A program made the position numbers and the translations under genes. Below the pieces are notes generated by a model. The model did no database searches and was not told the DNA's origin. It saw nothing but the letters and a program-made list of their open reading frames with translations. Positions 1-12,700 of a stretch of DNA of 64,000 nucleotides are shown one piece after another. Source of the DNA: Lucifuga dentata (lineage: Eukaryota; Chordata; Actinopteri; Ophidiiformes; Bythitidae). Positions within the stretch are counted from its first letter, which is position 1, and the number at the start of each line of letters is the position of its first letter. Location of the stretch: NCBI GenBank assembly GCA_014773175.1, contig VXCM01000448.1, forward strand, positions 127,662 to 191,661. Reading direction: 5' to 3'.

Positions 1-1183
1 TGATATTGTTTGGGCTGTAAGGGTCGTGTGTTACCATTGGCATAGCTAGACCTAGTAACATTATCCACTTTAGTGGATGGGCTAACTTGCTGTCTGTGGC
101 TAAGTGCAGGTGGGCTAGGCCGAGGTGGGAGTCTGGGCCTTGCTGGAGGAGTGGATTTGGAGCTCTCTGGCCCTCTCTGGGCTGGACCAACAGGTCTACG
201 TGGCTGAGAGTCAGGCCTGCTGGGTCCTTTTCTCTGTCCTGTGTTGTGAGTTTGTGCTCCAGTGCTACTACTAATAGTTTCTCCGTGTTCCTGAGACCTC
301 TCAAAGTAGTCTAGGTCCCAGACTGTATGGTCCTCATATGGCCTCCATTCAGAATTCTTCTCTGACCCATTGGGGTACAGGTGATGTGGACTGTATTCTG
401 AAGTACAGCTGTTCTCCTCCTTCTCTCCTTCTGGTTCAGCATTTGTGTTCTCTGCATTTTTCTGTCCATCATCCTCTATTTTGACAAAACGATGAGGAAA
501 AACTCCTCTTCTCCCTCTCAGCTCCCCCTCCAGCCAACCATCTTCCAAAGTCTTAATAACATGTATGCGGTCCCCGACGTCAAAGTCCAATTCACCTGGA
601 TCTATGGCCCGAAACTCATACAGTGCTACTCCATACACACCACCCTCTTCCTCCTGTTCAACGCCCATGTCATTGACTGTGTCCTCCTCTACTTCTCTCA
701 TGAAAACCTCCTCTTCTTCTGGCCCTTCCTCCTCAGTCCCCTCTCCAGCATCATAATCCTCATAGCGCAAATCATTTTTTAAATAGTCAGAGTTCAACGG
801 CTCCTGTGGCGATCGAAGAGGACCCAGGAGTTCCACGAATCCCTCTGGGAAGATCCCCACACGGCCCTCCAGCTCTCCCTGGAACCAGCCCGGCTCAGGC
901 AATCCTGTGATAATGATCAGGTCCCCCTCACGGAAGTCCAGCTCCTCATTGAGCTGTGCATGGAGGCTCATAAGGGCCCGGGCCTGTCCCAGAGCATAAG
1001 GTGGGAGCTCCAAAGCCTGAGCCTGAGCTGAGCGTTCGGACAGCTGTCTGGATCGGCCTGACAGGTTCAGCTCTGTCACACAAGATGAAGGGAAGAGACC
1101 ACGGGAGCCCCAGGCATTGCAGCCACGCTGCCAGGTCTCTCCCAGGTCCAGAGATCCTCTTGCCTCCCCAGTTATCACATCAC
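1..1183 (-). CDS. dnmbp: dnmbp large third coding exon (SH3-2 end, SH3-3, SH3-4, proline-rich linker)
   Basis: It opens after a CTCTCTAG acceptor at 1184-1185 and stays open to base 1. SH3-3 reads [17 protein letters not shown] followed by [17 protein letters not shown]3-4 reads [17 protein letters not shown] followed by [16 protein letters not shown] run of glutamates separates them. After SH3-4 comes a Ser/Pro-rich tail with several PxxP ligands. The plus-strand reading frames over this stretch are shadows. Confidence 0.92.
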
Positions 1184-4100
1184 CTAGAGAGGTGTAGAAA
1201 GAGAATTGTTATTATAAAAAGGCTGCCCTATCTGAAACCTGAGTATGATGAGCTTCATAAAACAGCTGTATTAGTTTGTCCTGGATTTTACAAGTCTAGT
1301 TAGTAAAGAACTACAATTTATCCCCATATCTTTAGGACATTTTATCAAAATGTTTGAATTCTGCTAGAACTGGCTTACAAGGATATTTGAGTCATTGAAG
1401 ATGACCATTATTATTATTATTGCATTTCCCATATGTCTAGAGTAAGCATTGTCACTAATATATCTGGAGAATCGGGGATTAGAGGAAAGTTGACTGGTCA
1501 GCTAAAAGTCATGGGGGTCAAATTCCAAAGACCTGCAGCTCCACCTCCCATTGTGTCTGGGATCGAAGCTGGAGCACAGCCAACACGCTTATGGAAAATC
1601 ATACTGGAAATAAACATTTCAACCCTCAAAAGACCAATGAGGAATGTTTGAAGTGATCCAGGAAATGTTTTTATCTATGACAGCAGAAAAATAGAGGAAA
1701 AGATGGAATATATTCTGTAAAAGCATTCTTGCTTGTGACAAAGTCAAGGAAAAACAACCTTTCACAGTAAATGAAACCTATTACACAATAAACATACATA
1801 ACATAACGGATGTTCTTCATACTAGAGCTACTGCTGCTCCTACTACTTTCACAACTACTGAGTCTTCTAATAACAATAAAAGTAACAACGATAAAAAAAA
1901 TTACCAAGATGAAGGATCTCTGCAAATGTCACAGTAGAATGCTTGGGAGAGTTAAATAAAATAATTCAGATAAAATATAATACAACTAATGTAATCATAA
2001 AAGAAAATATAACTTAATCAGTCTCCTCATCTTGAGTTTAGGTTCTGGGGACATCTAGTGGCTAGTTTCAGAAAGTCACATTGTGCATTGTGTGTGTCAA
2101 CACATTTCTTTCTTTAATGGATTATTCAGTTATTCAACCAATAATTAAATATCCACTGAATAAGTAGACTGACTTATTTAAAAGTGTTAAAAAAATAAAA
2201 CCAAGAACCAAATCATTCAAAACAAGATGCAAACCTGTGATGTATCTGAAACTGGCAACGAACATGAGCCTGCTTTGTGAATTTACATAAGGTTTGTTTA
2301 GTTTTAGTTAAATTTCAGTTTGAGGTAGTAGCATCAGAGCTAACTCAACAAATATAAAACCATCCCAAGAAATTCCCCATGAGTCAGTTTTCTGGAGCAT
2401 CCCCACACATTACATCATGATGACATCACAGGTCTGATCCTTAGTTTAAAGGACCATACCAGCCATTTTGCATATTTGAGCCTAATATATTCAATTTTCA
2501 TACATTTACATTACTGACAACCATTTCCAAAAGGATAAAACCATATTTCAGCTTTCCTGCTCTTTTGCAAAATCTCTTAATCTTTCAAAATCAAATATTC
2601 AAGCAATACACCCACCTTAAAAATTGATGTTTCGCCTGCTAATAGTTGCGCAGCCTTATGAAGTCATGGTTAATTCAATTTTTCAATAAACGCAGGTCTT
2701 CTTTTGGGACTATATTCCCCGGTGGAGATATACATTCACTTTGTGCTTTTTATTATGTTTAAACGCTAAAATTATGAAGCTTCGAAAAAAAACTAAATAT
2801 ACATGTTGTTCACAAGAATGGATTACCTATCTCAAGAATATTTCAAGTATCAACAAGTTGATTTTAATAGCATACCAAAATGAACTGAATGGCAGTCTGG
2901 AAGATAGGAAAGACATTTTTAATTCACTCTTCTAGTAGTATGCTTTGGGAAATGATTGTCAGTAACATTACATGTATGAAAATTGAATATATTAGGCTCA
3001 AACATGCAAAATGGACGGTATGGTCCTTTAATAGTTTCTGAGTTTGGGGTACAGTTGTTGACTAATATTGATTAGATTATAATTGACTGTGTAAGTACCA
3101 CATACACTAAATCTTATGAAATTTATATTCCCTGTAAAGAACAAGCCATAAAGGAAAACGTACTCTATGCCTTGTCTCCATTTGCTTCCATCTGTGTTGT
3201 TACAGTTTGCCTTGTGTTCATTGATTGCTCTGTTAAAACAATTTCTAACACTTATATTCAAGATTCAATTTCAGCATACAAAATGTTCATTTCCCAGTAA
3301 TTCATTTGGGTTTCATATGGGGAAAATGAGTACTGTACAAAAACATTTTTTGATATTTACTTTCAATCCTGACCACTGGAGACAAGACAAACAGTCTAAT
3401 CAGACTGTGAGGTTACCAGGTTTCACACCACAACTAACTAACTTACGACAACAACATCCAACCGATTTACCTGAGATCAGTGACATTAAACTCCTTCAAC
3501 AAGTAGCATTAGGCTAAATGGAAAAACATCACCCATTAAAGTTATTGATGGTGTTACATAAAATATGTTTGGTGTGTGTTATATCCAGCTAGTTACAGTC
3601 TCCTGTACAAAACATGACAATAATACTGTGTTCATTGTACTTCAAAAGTTCAAAAGCCATAACTCGGAATTATCATTTCCAACCACAGTGTGTTTGAGCT
3701 AAACAAAGTGGGATGCAACGTAACTCCATGAAAATATACTTTTTTTTTTTTTTTTTNTTTTTTTTTTTTTTTTGCTTTGGACAAAAGAAGCTACATTTTT
3801 AACATTTATGAGCTATTTACCTTTTCAAAACAGCTACTCTTTGCTAGAGTTTTATGTTTAACCTGTCACTGTCTGCATTCTGACTAATTTAAAGAAAAGT
3901 ATAAATGATGTCAATACCGAACTGGGGAGGGGGGGGGNGTGATTTCTTTGGCTTTTCCAGTCGGATGTCAGAAATTTCAAGTTCTGAGTGCAAGTCGAAC
4001 GCAGCATAATTGAGATAAGAGTGCTTATGTGTTTGAGGATGCAAACAGTGCCTGGACTGTTTAAAGCTCAATGAGAAGAACGAGTCATAATTTAATCAGT

Positions 4101-5373
4101 ACATCATTTTTTAGAGTCAGCATTGTGTGTGTGTGTGTGTGTCTATGTGTGTGTGAGATGCATTTGTGTGTACCTCTCTTCAAGAACAGGTTCCCTGGTT
4201 CTGCTGAGTTGAAATCGTTTATGCACACATAGAGCTTGTCTCCAGGCTTGGTACTTGGAATGGTGACCTCTTCCACAAAGGTGCTGGGAAACTGACCTGA
4301 AGACATAAGATCAAGGAAGAGCATTATAATGAATCCAACCAAATACATGTAACATGATATCTCAGTGCCCTCTAGATACAGACAACATGTATGTACTGCT
4401 GGAACTTCCTGACTTTAGTCCAGTATTTAATTCATTTTCACTGACATTCTGAGGTTATAATGTCCAAAAAACAGTATTCTCATTCTAATTTGATAGGCTG
4501 CACATGTTTTGCATGTAATACAGTTCTAAAACTGCAGAATCAAACCTGCTTTTAAAAAGGAAATATGGAACTGCATTTTCCCTTATTTTTATAATGTAAT
4601 GTAGTCAGAAGTATGTTGAACATTGTCAAAATTGTAAAACATATGAGGTTAAGGTGAAAAACAAAATATGTCCAGTAAGACAAACCCAAAGCTCCTGAAC
4701 CACCTAAAAAGATTCATTTTTGACTTCAGTGACATGTTGACATCAACATGTAACATCTGGTTAGACACACCTACAAAGTCCGAGGCTAGCGAGTGTTTGG
4801 CCAGCATTTGTGTTTTGCTGTCCACAGGAGTTGCCAGCTCTGATTCAGCTGGCCTAAATGGCCTGTTTTCACTCTGTGTGCAGAGCGGTGCTGCAGCAAG
4901 GAAAAGTACAAGTGGATCGATATGTTTTTTGGGAATTAAAATATTGAAATGGTTTCAAAATAACCCCCAAATGGAACATGAAAACCCCATTATGTCCCCA
5001 TTAATTCCCCTTTAAAGTGTAAAGCAGCAATAACTGCACACAATGGAAATGTCAGGGTGAACATAAGACCAAAAAGTCACCTGCAGCTTCAGACAAGGTT
5101 TGTTTTGATAATTAGTATGTTAGTTCTTCCCTTAAGTTGTAGTTGTTTGTGGTAAACCAAATGTAACTGATACCATTTCTTCATTTAAATACACAACCAC
5201 ACAAATCTGTGTGTCCTTGATGCCTCACCTGTGACGCCATCTTTGTTACCAAGCAACCAGAACTCATCCACGACACTGAGCACCTCGATGACATCGCCGG
5301 TGAAGAGTGGAAGCTCTTCAGAGACGCTGGGAAGAAACTCAAACACGGCACGCACCACCGATCCTGCCTCCAT
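1..5373 (-). CDS. dnmbp: dynamin-binding protein (Tuba), 5' coding part, runs off the left edge
   Basis: Coding exons on the minus strand are 5229-5373, 4174-4296 and 1-1183 (the last continues past the window edge), giving about 483 N-terminal residues. The frame is continuous: 48 codons plus 1 nt, then 41 codons in phase 1, then an open exon. The N-terminus [13 protein letters not shown] matches vertebrate DNMBP. Four SH3 domains follow in order: residues about 1-61, 66-130, 150-215 and 260-320. Acidic linkers and a proline-rich stretch ([14 protein letters not shown]) come next. In the known family these SH3 domains bind dynamin, and a later DH domain (outside the window) activates Cdc42, linking endocytosis and junctions to actin. 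The start is an ATG at 5371-5373. Non-coding 5' exons probably lie upstream but could not be fixed. Adjacent cpn1 in the same orientation agrees with the human order. Confidence 0.93.
1184..4173. other. dnmbp intron with one full MITE copy
   Basis: About 3 kb, AT-rich. It holds the TTAA-bounded element at 2446-3031, a poly-T run with an N at 3757, and a poly-G run with an N at 3938. I see no further coding exon. Confidence 0.8.
2446..3031 (+). mobile_element. TTAA-bounded inverted-repeat element (MITE), copy 1
   Basis: A 586-bp element whose two ends (2446-2528 and 2948-3031) are near-perfect inverted repeats of about 84 bp. Both ends read TTAAAGGACCATAC inward. TTAA at each boundary fits a TTAA target duplication, as in piggyBac-type transposons, though the family is inferred and not proven. 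No transposase frame is present. The interior matches the copies at 22915-23498 (opposite orientation) and 61236-61799 (same orientation). Confidence 0.8.
4174..4296 (-). CDS. dnmbp: dnmbp second coding exon (end of SH3-1, start of SH3-2)
   Basis: A 123-nt exon (41 codons, phase 1 to phase 1) between a TTCAG acceptor and a GAG|GTACAC donor. It completes SH3-1 with GQFPSTFVE and begins SH3-2 with KLYVCINDF. The donor runs into a short GT microsatellite (about 4124-4155) just inside the intron. Confidence 0.9.
4671..4765. repeat. unnamed dispersed repeat, copy A
   Basis: Begins TCCAGTAAGACAAACCCA, continues through TCCTGAAC, and reaches a CATGT-rich stretch near 4735-4752. The same order of words occurs at 9666-9760. 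Family unknown. Confidence 0.45.
5229..5373 (-). CDS. dnmbp: dnmbp first coding exon (start codon, most of SH3-1)
   Basis: Reads from ATG at 5373 down to a CAG|GTGAGG donor. It encodes 48 residues plus one base, including the SH3 ALYDY-equivalent AVFEF, the acidic RT-loop region [10 protein letters not shown] and the WLLG strand. Confidence 0.92.
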
Positions 5374-8099
5374 TACTCATATCCTGCAAAGGTTAGAAGA
5401 GCTGATTCACAAACCAGGTTCACACAGAATGAAGACTCAAAAAACAGGCAATAAAGTTACTCAACAAAATATTCAAATTCCAATACTTTAACTATTTTCC
5501 CCAAAAAGAAAGGTGTTTCCTAAACAAATCATTCTGCTGCTGTGCAAATCGGATTGCATTTCAGTGAAAACAGGCTTTGAATTAATAAAAACCAAATGAA
5601 AGGGGAAGAGAGAGTGTGAGAAACCCACAAAAGAGAAAGCTGCACTCAAGAAGGCTGAAGGACATTCCTTTACACTCATCTTTTCTTCTCCTGTTTTTTC
5701 CCTTTCTTGTGATAAAACAAAAGTGAGAGATGCACAGAGCCACAGTTCTATTAAATCTGTATAACTGGCAGGTCAATGTTTGGCAAATGAAGTTCGAACA
5801 TGGATCAGATAAACTCATATCTGACTTATGACTCACAATATAAAACCTATTATTTATTATAACCTATATTATCATGGATGAGACAAACTAAATAATTGCA
5901 TGATAAATTTTTAGAAACACAAATGCATTTGCTATTTTGTGGGCAATGTAAACACCGACAAACGAAATTCAATTACCTGCAAAATAACCAAAAACACACA
6001 CACAACACAAATCAAAATACAATATGTTCATTTTTCCAGCTTTTCTGAGTCATTATCTGGAGACAGACTGAGCACAGGTGGGGACGGACACTGAAAAGGA
6101 CGGGAAATGAGAGAAGAGGGCTGTGGTTTGCCTCAGTCAATGGGACCTCTGTTAAGTAGGCTGCTGGAGCCGAAGGGGGAGAGGAACAAGACTCAGCCCA
6201 GTTCAGTGCCCTCGTCTCTGGGGAGAGATTGGACTCAGGTTATCCTTGATGTGGCTCTCTGAGGTGGATAGAGGACAGCTGACCATCATGTGTGTGTGTG
6301 TGTTTAGCTGGTTAGTTGTTTCCTGAGTGAAGGTTTAGGAGTTCAGTTTTGCAGAACAAAAGTGCTTGGTGCTCCTTGCTTGCTGTAGTAGGTTGTGAAC
6401 TCAACACCACACAATGTTAAAGCCACGATGAAACCCAATCCAAGCCTTTAACTAATGCAAAGCAAAGGGAGGCGTTCACTGACACGCTAAAGAAAACAGC
6501 AAAAACAGCTTGTTGCTGTCCATTTCTTTTTTTTTAAATGCTTTTTTTTTTTTTTTTTNTTTTTTTTTTTTTTTTAGTTGTTATGCATTGTGGAGTTACT
6601 GTTATTTTTGATCTTAAAGTGAAGTTATGCTGAAATAAATTTTGCATGGTCAGTCATGTAAGGAAACATTTACACTTTATGTTGCATGCTTTACATGATA
6701 TATGTCAAATTAAAATAATTAGCAAGCAGCAATAATGAAAAAAAAAAACGCTATGTAAATCCTCTCTTTTTTCCTTGAAGTTCCTCAATGTTTTCAAAAT
6801 ATTTGCTTTGGAATATAACAATATGTACAATATGAAGCAAAGTTAATCTTTCTGCTTGAAAGAATATGAAATAATAGCTGCCTGGGGATGCAGATGGAAC
6901 AAGTCCTGACCTGAAGACAGCTGAAGGCTTATCACCTCATCTTTCAAGGTTGCCAGGAAAACTGTCAATGTGTGAGAGTGTTTTGATATTCCTGCTAAGA
7001 CATTCACCATTTTGAACATGTTTAGACAAAAATTTGCCAAGCATGGCAGGGTAAGTATAATTAACAACAACCCACCTACATTCTTATTCATAATGGCATA
7101 GAAATCAAAATGCATTTTTAACCTCTCATCATAATCTGAGACCACATAGCTAATACAAATATACTATGTATGTGCTTACAAACAGATAATTAACAATAAT
7201 AGATTTAGGTTCAATGTGCTACATTCAGAAGTATTAAACCCCAATACTATAATAAGAGGACTAATGTACTGTAAAATAATTTCAAAAAAACCTCCAACAA
7301 AAGCAATCTTCCTTTCTTATGCCATACAGTAATGTCTGTTCATCTCTTACCAGCAGACACAATCATCTTCATCTTTCCTCACAATCATCTCCAAATGTCT
7401 CAAAAGTAAATGGTTACTGATGCATGAAATACTACATGCACTTCCTGTATGGCATAGTCTTCCTGACTGTCCATGCATCTTGTCCACTCCAGCCTGCCAC
7501 AGGCCTGCTACAGCTAAACTAATCCTCAGATCTAAATCCAGTCAGACAAGCTTCTTAGTGTTTGTTATTTATGGCTCTGTCAGTGTGTCGCGGCCGCCGG
7601 GCTTTGCTGACTTTTGCGCTGTCTGCCAGATGACAGCAAAAACCTCCCAATGGAAAAACTGTTGTTTATACACATTGCAGCACTTTGTTTATGGTCAAAA
7701 TGTAATACTAAACACACATACAAGAATCTCGTGGGATCTTTTGTAAGTTTAATAGAGCTAATGCAACAAAAAAACCTTCATTTCAATTGTGTAACAATAT
7801 TAGTTAATATTAATCAGTAGTCTACAAGCTAAAACCCAATCTGTGCATGTGTGTGGTACTGAAACGGAAAAGTTTACAGTATGAGCACAAAAAAGTTACT
7901 AACATAATAGTGCATAAAACACAACTTAGGATATTTCCAAAAAAAATAAAAAAAAATTTTAAAAATAAAAGAAAATTCTTCATTAAAAAGAATACTAAAA
8001 AATGTTTTAAAACTACTAATGAAAAAAAACTTATTTGTGAATAATTTGCCAACAACAAATTTTTCCATAGATTTCAATTGTTTTGATCTCTGCAGAAAT

Positions 8100-8190
8100 T
8101 TACAGACTAAACTTGTGTACCACCAGGGAGTGCTTCAAGTGCCACCGGTGGTACTTGTACCACAGTTTGAGAAACACTTGTGTACCAGAT
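8100..8190. mobile_element. possible hAT-type transposon terminus (fragment)
   Basis: Contains the palindromic core GTGCCACCGGTGGTAC near 8140 followed by GTACCACAGTTTGAGAAACA. Read on the minus strand this is TGTTTCTCAAACTGTGGTAC, a style of end common in non-autonomous hAT elements of vertebrates. No transposase and no clear second end were seen. Confidence 0.4.
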
Positions 8191-9201
8191 GTGTTACAAA
8201 GACTTTGACTGTGCCTCAGCTAACAAAACCGAGGATAATAGCAAACTTTATTTTGTACTTGCTCCATCCATCCAACTAATCTTGCTAATTTTTATCCTGT
8301 AGGCCAGTATTTCCTAATATTTCCATTGCACAAATTATACAAACAATATTGATTAGGAATGAGTGATCCTGCTGATATAAACCCTAAATAAATGCACTCC
8401 CAGGTTCTTATCTAGCTCACATAGCAAAGCACCACTGCCGGTTAAAAAGTACAGGAGTACTAACTTTAGTCTCTGTAAAAACGAGATATATTAGTTTCAG
8501 TATGTGTGTGGCTCATCTGTTTATGACTCAACAAGCACCGGATGAGGAGCGTCTTGTTTGGATTTGAAAACAAAAAGGAGAGGGAAAAACAGGATCACGT
8601 CAGGAGGCGTGTCTGGTGGTTAGCTTTCAACACAAGGTTGGTATTCTGTGTTTACCAGTCTTCCATTAAAAGGAGGTATCACAGGAGAAAGTGGACATGA
8701 ACAAACCTCAGAGCATATTTTAAAACTACAATCCATCCTTGCAGGTTCAGATCATTTAATCTTTTTTTTTTTTTAATAAAAATGGACCGTAGAGCATTAA
8801 CTGCTTACCCATCTCTCAAAACACTTCTTGGAAAAGTTCAAAGGTCATTTCACACACTGGAAGCTCTTCTTAACACCTAACAGTTCTGATAAGGAATGGG
8901 ACTCTGATCATTTAGGACAATCTCTGCGTCTTCATAAATGTGTTCTTTAAGTGGTGATCTAGTATCACGTGATCAATCATTTCAGTTACTCTGATTGCAG
9001 AATTTAAGTTTTCAAAGGTTTGTGCAGTATAAAACTTAAAGTTTTGTACCAATCTGTTACTTTATCAGCACCAATGATTTGATAAGAAAAGATATTTTAA
9101 GTGAGAGACGTTGAATTAAAGAGTGTGACTGAGACTAGTGTGTCCCATTTGGCGTCCTGGAGAAAGAACAGGATTACGACAGACAGCCAATTCAACAGCT
9201 G

Positions 9202-9357
9202 ACACACACACACACACACGCACACACACACACACACAGACTTCACAGCTGACAGTGGGACAAAGCACCAACTGTCTGACCCGCGGGATGGCCCTGTAGA
9301 GATCATCAGCCTACACTTTAGTCTGTAACTGAGTGTGTGTGTGTGTGTGTGTGTGTC
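9202..9357. repeat. (CA)n and (GT)n microsatellite pair
   Basis: (CA)n with one interruption at 9202-9239 and (GT)n at 9332-9357, about 90 bp apart. The arms could pair as an inverted repeat. Confidence 0.9.
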
Positions 9358-9455
9358 TGAACATAAGATACAGTTTAAACATAACCACTTAGAGGATAAC
9401 GTAATTAGTGAATATGATAGGCAAAGAGAAGTTCAACGGATAGTAGAGAATGTTT

Positions 9456-9620
9456 CCTTTATCAAGTATATATATATATATATATCTATATCTATCTATC
9501 TATCTATCTATATATATATATTCCTTTATCAAGTATATATATATATATATATTGTATATATACACACACATATATATGGGGATATATGTGTGTAAATATA
9601 TATAAAATGTGTGTATGTAT
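9456..9620. repeat. (TA)n/(ATCT)n compound repeat with a duplicated unit
   Basis: Alternating TA and ATCT tracts. The flank TCCTTTATCAAGTATATA occurs twice (about 9456 and 9522), so the block seems to have grown by a local duplication of roughly 65 bp. Confidence 0.85.
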
Positions 9621-9665
9621 ATAAGATGTGCTTGACTTATCATTTTTTTCCCTGCAGAAAACACA

Positions 9666-9760
9666 TCCAGTAAGACAAACCCAGACATCCTGAACTGCTA
9701 TGAAAGCTATGTTTCTAATTAGTCTTTTACTTCCGTAACATGTTTACATCATCATGTGAC
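9666..9760. repeat. unnamed dispersed repeat, copy B
   Basis: TCCAGTAAGACAAACCCA, then TCCTGAAC, then AACATGTTTACATCATCATG. This is the same word order as 4671-4765. Confidence 0.45.
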
Positions 9761-12700
9761 ACAACTGAATTTACCCATCTACACTCCTGCTTACACACTT
9801 CTCCTCCTTATACACTAAATCATCAAAATGCATCAAATCCATATCCACAGTATCTTTGTTGCCAAAATCTGATTTTAATAAAGGGCCAATTGGCAAATCC
9901 ACACACATATACACAGCATATGCTGAAGATAACAGCCTTTCTACAGGTTGGTTTCATAAAGAAACACAGTAGGTATAAGTCCATGGTGGAGGAAGTGGGA
10001 TCTGCTGACTGCCTGTGTCTTTGACTGAACAGGGTCATGTCATGCCAACAATGAAGCCGCTGCCTCATCATCTGTCTGTCTGCCTGCCAGGACGAAGCTC
10101 AGCATGCATGCCATTCATCCTATTCAAACTCCTGTTGAAGTGGCAGACTGGCACGTGCCTGTGCATGGATGTCAAAACACACATGGCCTGGCAGAAATGT
10201 CTGGAGTGAACTGGGTGACAGCTGATGCCTTGTGATTCTGTTTACCGATGACTCCCATCCAGAATGCTGCGCCCACTGAAATGCATTCAGCTCAGAGCAA
10301 CACAACTAAAACAGGTGTGCAGCTGGTGGATGGTTCTGGATATTAAAAACAGTGGGGCATCTGTCACTTTCTGTGACTGCTTTAGGCACATATGATGAAG
10401 GGTGGGAGTGGNCAACGGGAGCAATCTGCCCAGCTGACAGCTGTCAACGCAAGTCATGTGGTTATCAAAACATTCAAGAGCTAGCAGTGTGTGTGTCAAA
10501 CTCCATGTAGCAGGATGACATAGCTAATTCAGAAATAAATGGAATAATTTGCTAAAACTATTGTAATCTGAACCAACATTATGTCAAAATACTGTATCTT
10601 CTGTCACTGGTAAATAATATATACTGATAGAATCAGCTCATATAAAATCATGTAAAATTAGTTTTCGGGCATTCTGCAGGACCAATGAACTAAACATAGA
10701 CCATGTCATTGTGCCTTTCTGTATATAAATGCAAACAGGGTCTTTGTTGCATATCAACTACTCATCTCTCTGCTATTTATCATCTTCTATCTGTTCAGTA
10801 AATGCAAGAAATAGAAAAAAAAAAGTTTTTAAACAGTTAGTACTCTGAGCAAGAGGCTTTATGGTGCATTTCAACCAGATGAGACAGCATTACGTGGCCT
10901 CAGCAAAAGAACACATCTGGCAACCCAAGTCAAACCCCCCCCCCCCCCNCCCCCCCCCCCCAAAGCTGCCAAACTCTGTTGAAATATTTGGCAAAGGTGT
11001 TCCATTCCATTCCAGCAGCAGTAAACAAACATACCAGAGCAATGGATGAAAAAAGTAGTCAGGAATATTGTGAACTGAAATACTAATTTTTCATCTAAAA
11101 CAACTATGTTGCTGCTCGAGTAAAAACTGGGAGATCTCCAACAAATACAGCTAGAACAGGTCCTACAAAGCTGTGAAAGTAACAGCAGAGTCAGGACAGG
11201 ACAAGCCCAAGATCCAAGATCCAACATCCTTTTCACTTTAATCATCCTTTCCACCTTTTTACTCCAGCCATTCCTGTCTGATTATATCTCCTCTGGATAA
11301 GAACTTGGTGGAGACACTGCAGGATGTGTTTCTATAGACAGCAGGGTATTATGAGGACTCTAGTTCTGCCTCCTGTCTGATTTATATAATTTGAAACATT
11401 TGTTACTGGCTAGATTAATGTTCTCTATTGGTGCTTCCTCTTGCTACACGAATGTAGAGGAGGAAAGTTACCCTGGGCAGATCCTTGGAAAGTGGAAAGT
11501 ACTGGGCGTACACAGTTTGGCTCATCCGTCCGCTCATCCACTCATTCAAGTTTCCTTTCCAATGCCTTTGCAGTTTGGCGAGTGAACAGCATTCCTCAAG
11601 GAAATCTCATGTTTCTGTCTTTAATTCAACCCGACTAATTCTTTTTTTCCCCCATAACGTCCTTCACGCACTCACGTTTGTTGCCCCATTCCATTTTGCA
11701 GCATGCATGTTAAATATTAATAGACTGTATGACATACACACGTGTATGTGTGTGTATGACATACACAGGGAGGGACTGCTGTTTTGCATAAACATTTCCA
11801 CAGTTAGAAAAAAGGATCAGATGTCTGAGCTCAGAACTGTATCGTCAAGGATACGGGGATCTGTTTGGAAGGCAGAGGGTTTTCCCTGAGAGGACCCCAG
11901 AGGTGCCTGAAGATTTGCCGCACCCTTACCATGGCTGAGGCCTTGCATGAGCTGTTACATAACTGATCTTACTTGACATCATATCATAAGGGGCCTGAAA
12001 AAAAAAAAAAGATAAAATCAAAGAGAATAGAATGTGCTCTTGGGATGATAAAAAAGACTCCCAAATCGATAAAACCCAGATTGCTATAATGAGTTTGCAC
12101 TTGATGAACTTTTTCAGGAACTTGGGAACAATCTTTTATTTCCCATGCAGAATCCAGAATGCTTTTCTGTTCAAAAATATAATTTGTCAACCATTTTTTT
12201 ATGTCCTACTCAAAGGCCAAGACTCTCCAATGGTTCAGGAACTGTTGGATGGAGCATGCCAGACCAAACATCACTGATTGGTCAGACTCAACGCTTCCTC
12301 CAGTTCAAACAAGCAGATAACCACCATTTTAAAATACTCATGTATAGCTTGTATGCAGCAAAAAAACTACATGATGGGACAATCAACATCGACTATGATA
12401 TCACTATGTTTGTGTTACCGTGTGTAACTATTCTGTCATCTATTTTCACAGTGTTGCCTGTGAAGGTAACAGCAAACTGGGGAGATGATCAGACCTTAGC
12501 AATTACTTGGGTCGCAATCAACCCAAGTAACTGAGTAACTGAATCATACTGTTATTGTCATATCATCTAATCACGAGGTGATGATCCATGTTGTTACAAG
12601 TCTTCATCGCTTTTTGTTGCATTCAACACATGGAAACTGACACAAACATCTCAGGTTTCTTTGTCGCTAAGCACTGATATAAGACACTGTTGCCAGTGTT

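Noticed and set aside
87..756. Plus-strand open frames over 87-314, 492-782 and 565-756
   Set aside because: Antisense shadows of the large dnmbp exon; some begin at non-ATG codons.
3167..3517. 116-residue plus-strand frame
   Set aside because: Lies in the dnmbp intron, has no recognisable family, and has no splice or start context.
9202..9357. Possible CRISPR-like regular repeats
   Set aside because: Simple dinucleotide arrays without spacer-repeat structure, in a vertebrate genome.
11485..12534. Several 60-134 residue open frames in the intergenic gap
   Set aside because: No similarity to known proteins, AT-biased composition and overlapping frames on both strands; expected by chance over 15 kb.
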